From Phycisphaerales bacterium (GTDB lineage: Bacteria; Planctomycetota; Phycisphaerae; Sedimentisphaerales; Anaerohalosphaeraceae): 15,461 nucleotides of DNA. The position numbers and the translations under genes were made by a program. The stretch covers positions 1 to 15,461 of the forward strand of contig DRGS01000046.1 in assembly GCA_011053245.1 (NCBI GenBank). Direction: 5' to 3'. Positions 12,971 to 15,461 of the stretch are shown here, piece by piece (within the stretch, counting starts at the first letter, position 1; every line of letters begins with the position of its first letter). The notes beneath the pieces were generated by a model. That model saw only the letters and a program-made list of their open reading frames with translations, was not told the origin of the DNA and ran no database searches.

Positions 12971-13045
12971 TAACGTAGCTTTGAATGTGAGTCTGTGAAA
13001 ATAAATATTGTGCCCGATCATAGCAAGTGAAAGGGGGAACAAAAA

Positions 13046-13276
13046 ATGAAAAAGTTAGACATATTATTTGGTACTCTGTTGGTAGCCGGCGGCTTGAATC
13101 TGGGACTCGTCGGATTGCTTGACTACAACTTCATCGAGTCAATGTTCGGTGAGATGTCAATGATACCCAGGATGATCTACGGTCTTGTCGGATTAGCTGC
13201 GATCTATGACATCTTTACGATCAAAGCGATATGGAAACGATGGGATCTCCATCTCAGAAGGCCCAAAACCGCGTGA
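13046..13276 (+). CDS. DUF378 family membrane protein
   Basis: 76-residue protein with the DUF378 (YuzA-like) pattern: a first hydrophobic helix ending in Gly-Gly-Leu-Asn-Leu-Gly-Leu-Val-Gly-Leu (15-24), a short loop with Phe-Gly-Glu, and a second helix containing Ile-Tyr-Gly-Leu-Val-Gly-Leu-Ala-Ala-Ile-Tyr (44-54). The C-terminus is basic. Family members are small two-helix membrane proteins without a known function; the usual Asn-Trp-Gly is Asn-Leu-Gly here. AAGGGGGA a few bases before the ATG is a strong ribosome-binding site. It stands alone between two unrelated units and faces the sensor-like gene convergently across 66 bases, with no clear terminator. Confidence 0.85.
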   Translation: MKKLDILFGTLLVAGGLNLGLVGLLDYNFIESMFGEMSMIPRMIYGLVGLAAIYDIFTIKAIWKRWDLHLRRPKTA

Positions 13277-13342
13277 CCGTTCGTTAAACGATTATCACAA
13301 AGAAGGTGTATAAAAGTTGCAGTAGGGTTCAGGCGCTAAACA

Positions 13343-15370
13343 TCAGGGAGTCTGTTCCGTGCCGAGGGGAGAATCTTGGTTCAAGCGGAGCAGGATTCGT
13401 GCCTGAACCTTATATTCTTTCTGGCCCGCCACAACAAGGATAGGCACTTCCACCCGTTCAGCGGTTTGGTGGAGTTGCGACAGTTCTTCTATAGCCCCTT
13501 TCTGTTCTATATTCAGCTTGCCATCGCCGGGTACCGGCGTATCGCCTGCGAATATCAGTTTAAGCCCGGTTGTTTCCGGCACGTTCGTAAATATGCATTG
13601 CCCATCTTCATCCGTTCTTTGTATGAAGTTTTCGTCTATACGCCAGACATCTGAAATGTCTGCGCCTGTAACCATAACCGGAAAATACGCCAGAGGTTTA
13701 TTATTGGGATCGACGACCTCCACCTCAATAGTTATTTCCGGCAGCGTAGCGAGGAGTTCAACATCGTATTCAAACTTATCGGCTTCAATAAATACCTCAG
13801 CAGTAACATCCGGATAGTAAACAAAGCTTTTGTATTCTTCCGCCCCCGTTTTGTATGTATTATTTGACAATCGGGCTTGAACTACCAATCTTTCAACTAT
13901 GGCACACCTTTCCAGCCAGAATTTTCCTTTATCGTCCGTTCTGGAAAATGACGGTAAAACATCACCGTAACTGCTATCCGGTCTTGCGGACATATCTCTG
14001 TTGGCAAGCGGGTTGCCGTAATTGTCAATAACCGTTCCTGTTATGGTAATACCAATAAGCAGCAACTCGGCATTGACCTGTTTTTCAATAAGCGGCCCAT
14101 CAGTTCTGAATCGCTCGAATTGCCAACTATGATCATCAGGCATAACTTTGACTGCCCAGCCTGTTTGATCCCATAGTGCAGGTAAATTGGCAACTTCATA
14201 ATAGCCGTTTTTGTCTGTGGTAGTCACATAATCCCATAAGTCATATGAGTCATACGTTATTCCTCCCTCAACATCCAAATGGAAAAACGCCCTGACATTT
14301 GCACCTTCAATGGGATGACTTAAAGTATCTGTAACCGTTCCGAAAATCCGGCCAGCCTTTTCCAACCGCAAAACGATGCCCGTGGCACTATCACAGGCGC
14401 GTCCATACTCAACGATTTTTATCTCACCTGGGTCGCCGGGTATTCGTCCACCTGAAAAGTTTTGGCGTTTATCTTTCTTGCGTTCCTCATGGTCAAGCAG
14501 CGTCCACGCCATACGGTCCTCGTCGCCTTTGACATAACTCCATATAGCCACTGGCATATCAAGCGGCATTTTATTCGGTGGAACATTCACAACAAAAATA
14601 CCATCTTTGTCCGTATCAGCAATACCAGCAGGTATTATTTTTTTGCGGTTGTCGCGACCCTTTACATGTACCGTTGCACCCGCTACCGGCTCGCCATCTT
14701 CATCTATTACGATACCGCTAAATACGCCGGTTCCTTCCTTGACAACGGCTGTGTCATCTTCCAGGGCAGTAGCCTTGTCGCTTGTTAAGGAGTTGTCTTT
14801 CTCTGCATTCAAGTCTTCGCTGCTCGTTATCGGTTCATCCGGAGTTTCGGTTACTTTGTCGGCAGCAGCGGCGAGTCGGGCGGTACGCTCTTTCATGAGT
14901 CTGACCAGGAGGACCATCGCGGCGTCCTTTTGTTCGTCGCTTGCCTGTGATATCAGCGTAACGGCCTCACTGACATCGCCATCGGCAAAAACCTCCTCGA
15001 TCATCTCAAGAAACGCTTCTACCTCTACCGGCGATCTCGCACTCTCGACCGTCCTTTCATCTGTTCTTATTCCTGTCTTCGCAGTTTCCCGGTCGGGTTC
15101 TTTGTCACTCGACCTCAGCATCAGCCCAGCCGTAATAACCAACGCTACAACGATCACTGCCGCAACCGTCATGATCGCTCTCTTAATGGTAAAAATTTTA
15201 TGCCCTAATTTATGTTCCAGGCTGAGATCGCTTTCTTCATCCAATCCGGTATCGCCCGCCATCTGCTGTCGCACTTTATCCAGTGCCCGCTGGGTTGTAT
15301 CGCCAGCCGGCTTTATCTGCGCTATATCGTTTAGCCTTCGTAGTATTTTTCTTTCGTCAAAATCTGACAT
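13343..15370 (-). CDS. Probable anti-sigma/sensor membrane protein with carboxypeptidase-regulatory-like repeats
   Basis: 675 residues. The N-terminus (1-60) is a charged cytoplasmic segment with an Arg-Arg-Leu-x-x-Ile-Ala-Gln-Ile-Lys-Pro pattern. I associate this with planctomycete proteins encoded next to ECF sigma factors; it has no zinc-binding His/Cys motif. One membrane helix spans about 65-86. A helical, Glu/Ala-rich region follows (about 110-175). Then come four beta-sandwich repeats of carboxypeptidase-regulatory type, starting near 216, 341, 442 and 547, each with a Gly-x-Val-x-Asp or similar opening and a (T)-x-x-Asp-x-(D/N/K)-Gly turn. Repeats like these bind ligands or act as spacers outside the membrane. 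The start codon overlaps the sigma-factor stop (TAATG), so both are made together. Role inferred: holds or releases the sigma factor in response to an envelope or substrate signal. Confidence 0.75.
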   Translation of the reverse strand: MSDFDERKILRRLNDIAQIKPAGDTTQRALDKVRQQMAGDTGLDEESDLSLEHKLGHKIFTIKRAIMTVAAVIVVALVITAGLMLRSSDKEPDRETAKTGIRTDERTVESARSPVEVEAFLEMIEEVFADGDVSEAVTLISQASDEQKDAAMVLLVRLMKERTARLAAAADKVTETPDEPITSSEDLNAEKDNSLTSDKATALEDDTAVVKEGTGVFSGIVIDEDGEPVAGATVHVKGRDNRKKIIPAGIADTDKDGIFVVNVPPNKMPLDMPVAIWSYVKGDEDRMAWTLLDHEERKKDKRQNFSGGRIPGDPGEIKIVEYGRACDSATGIVLRLEKAGRIFGTVTDTLSHPIEGANVRAFFHLDVEGGITYDSYDLWDYVTTTDKNGYYEVANLPALWDQTGWAVKVMPDDHSWQFERFRTDGPLIEKQVNAELLLIGITITGTVIDNYGNPLANRDMSARPDSSYGDVLPSFSRTDDKGKFWLERCAIVERLVVQARLSNNTYKTGAEEYKSFVYYPDVTAEVFIEADKFEYDVELLATLPEITIEVEVVDPNNKPLAYFPVMVTGADISDVWRIDENFIQRTDEDGQCIFTNVPETTGLKLIFAGDTPVPGDGKLNIEQKGAIEELSQLHQTAERVEVPILVVAGQKEYKVQARILLRLNQDSPLGTEQTP

Positions 15371-15461
15371 TAGTATTCAAGCCCTATATTCTCGCCTGCC
15401 TTTAATATTTTCTGAAGTTTCACCATTGCCCTGTGACACAGTGCACGGACATGATGAGAAG
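15370..15461 (-). CDS. ECF-type sigma-70 factor, C-terminal end (partial)
   Basis: The 29 last codons before the TAA at 15372-15370 read as the end of sigma region 4: Val-Arg-Ala-Leu-Cys-His-Arg-Ala-Met-Val-Lys-Leu-Gln-Lys-Ile-Leu. This matches the Val-(K/R)-x-x-x-x-Arg-Ala-x-x-x-Leu-x-x-x-Leu end of ECF sigma factors, where the recognition helix meets the -35 element. The gene begins beyond the window edge. The stop overlaps the next start by one base. The assignment rests on a short piece plus context, but the pairing with a single-helix membrane partner supports it. Confidence 0.7.
   Translation of the reverse strand, partial: SHHVRALCHRAMVKLQKILKAGENIGLEY

Overview
The window looks like a chromosomal segment of a planctomycete, most likely of the Phycisphaerae/Sedimentisphaerales type. 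This is inferred from gene content, not from a marker gene. The clues are a secreted DUF5060-type glycoside hydrolase, an ECF sigma factor coupled to a membrane protein with carboxypeptidase-regulatory-like repeats, a GroEL without a Gly-Met tail, and a non-coding block of Lys/Asn/Pro-'encoding' repeats of a kind I associate with planctomycete assemblies. Coding is moderately dense and there are no rRNA, tRNA, CRISPR or transposase genes.

Layout. (1) 1-2346, + strand: a protein-folding run, groEL (3' end only), dnaJ, grpE and an FmdB-type zinc-ribbon gene, with short gaps or overlaps. (2) 2347-3628: a one-gene accessory insert, a RhuM-Fic/Doc fusion on the minus strand. It is bracketed by two copies of the fmdB 3' end; the second copy is detached and pseudogenic. 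(3) 3650-5058, minus strand: a small two-helix membrane protein, a YcxB-like membrane protein and an isochorismatase-family hydrolase. (4) 5360-6675, + strand: a CDP-alcohol phosphatidyltransferase (PgsA-like) followed almost immediately by a TVP38/TMEM64 (VTT) membrane protein. (5) 6853-8856, + strand: an HPt-receiver signalling protein and a short epoxyqueuosine reductase (QueG). (6) 8963-10822, minus strand: a secreted DUF5060/TIM-barrel/collagen-binding-like glycosidase with a ~110-nt leader containing a stem-loop. (7) 10823-11858: about 1 kb without a credible gene, holding a 43-bp tandem repeat built from decamers and two ~130-bp direct repeats. (8) 11859-13276, + strand: a YjbQ/UPF0047 protein overlapping a membrane-anchored protein of unknown function, then a DUF378 protein. 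(9) 13343-15461, minus strand: the last codons of an ECF sigma factor overlapping (TAATG) a membrane protein, probably its anti-sigma/sensor partner.

How the genes work together. The first block supplies chaperonin and DnaK co-chaperones. The pgsA/VTT pair is a membrane-lipid unit. The sigma/membrane-protein pair is a trans-envelope signalling unit. The most unusual parts are the rhuM-fic insert with its duplicated fmdB tail and the 10.8-11.86 kb repeat block. All alignments, base counts and motif positions were done by eye; no database search was possible.
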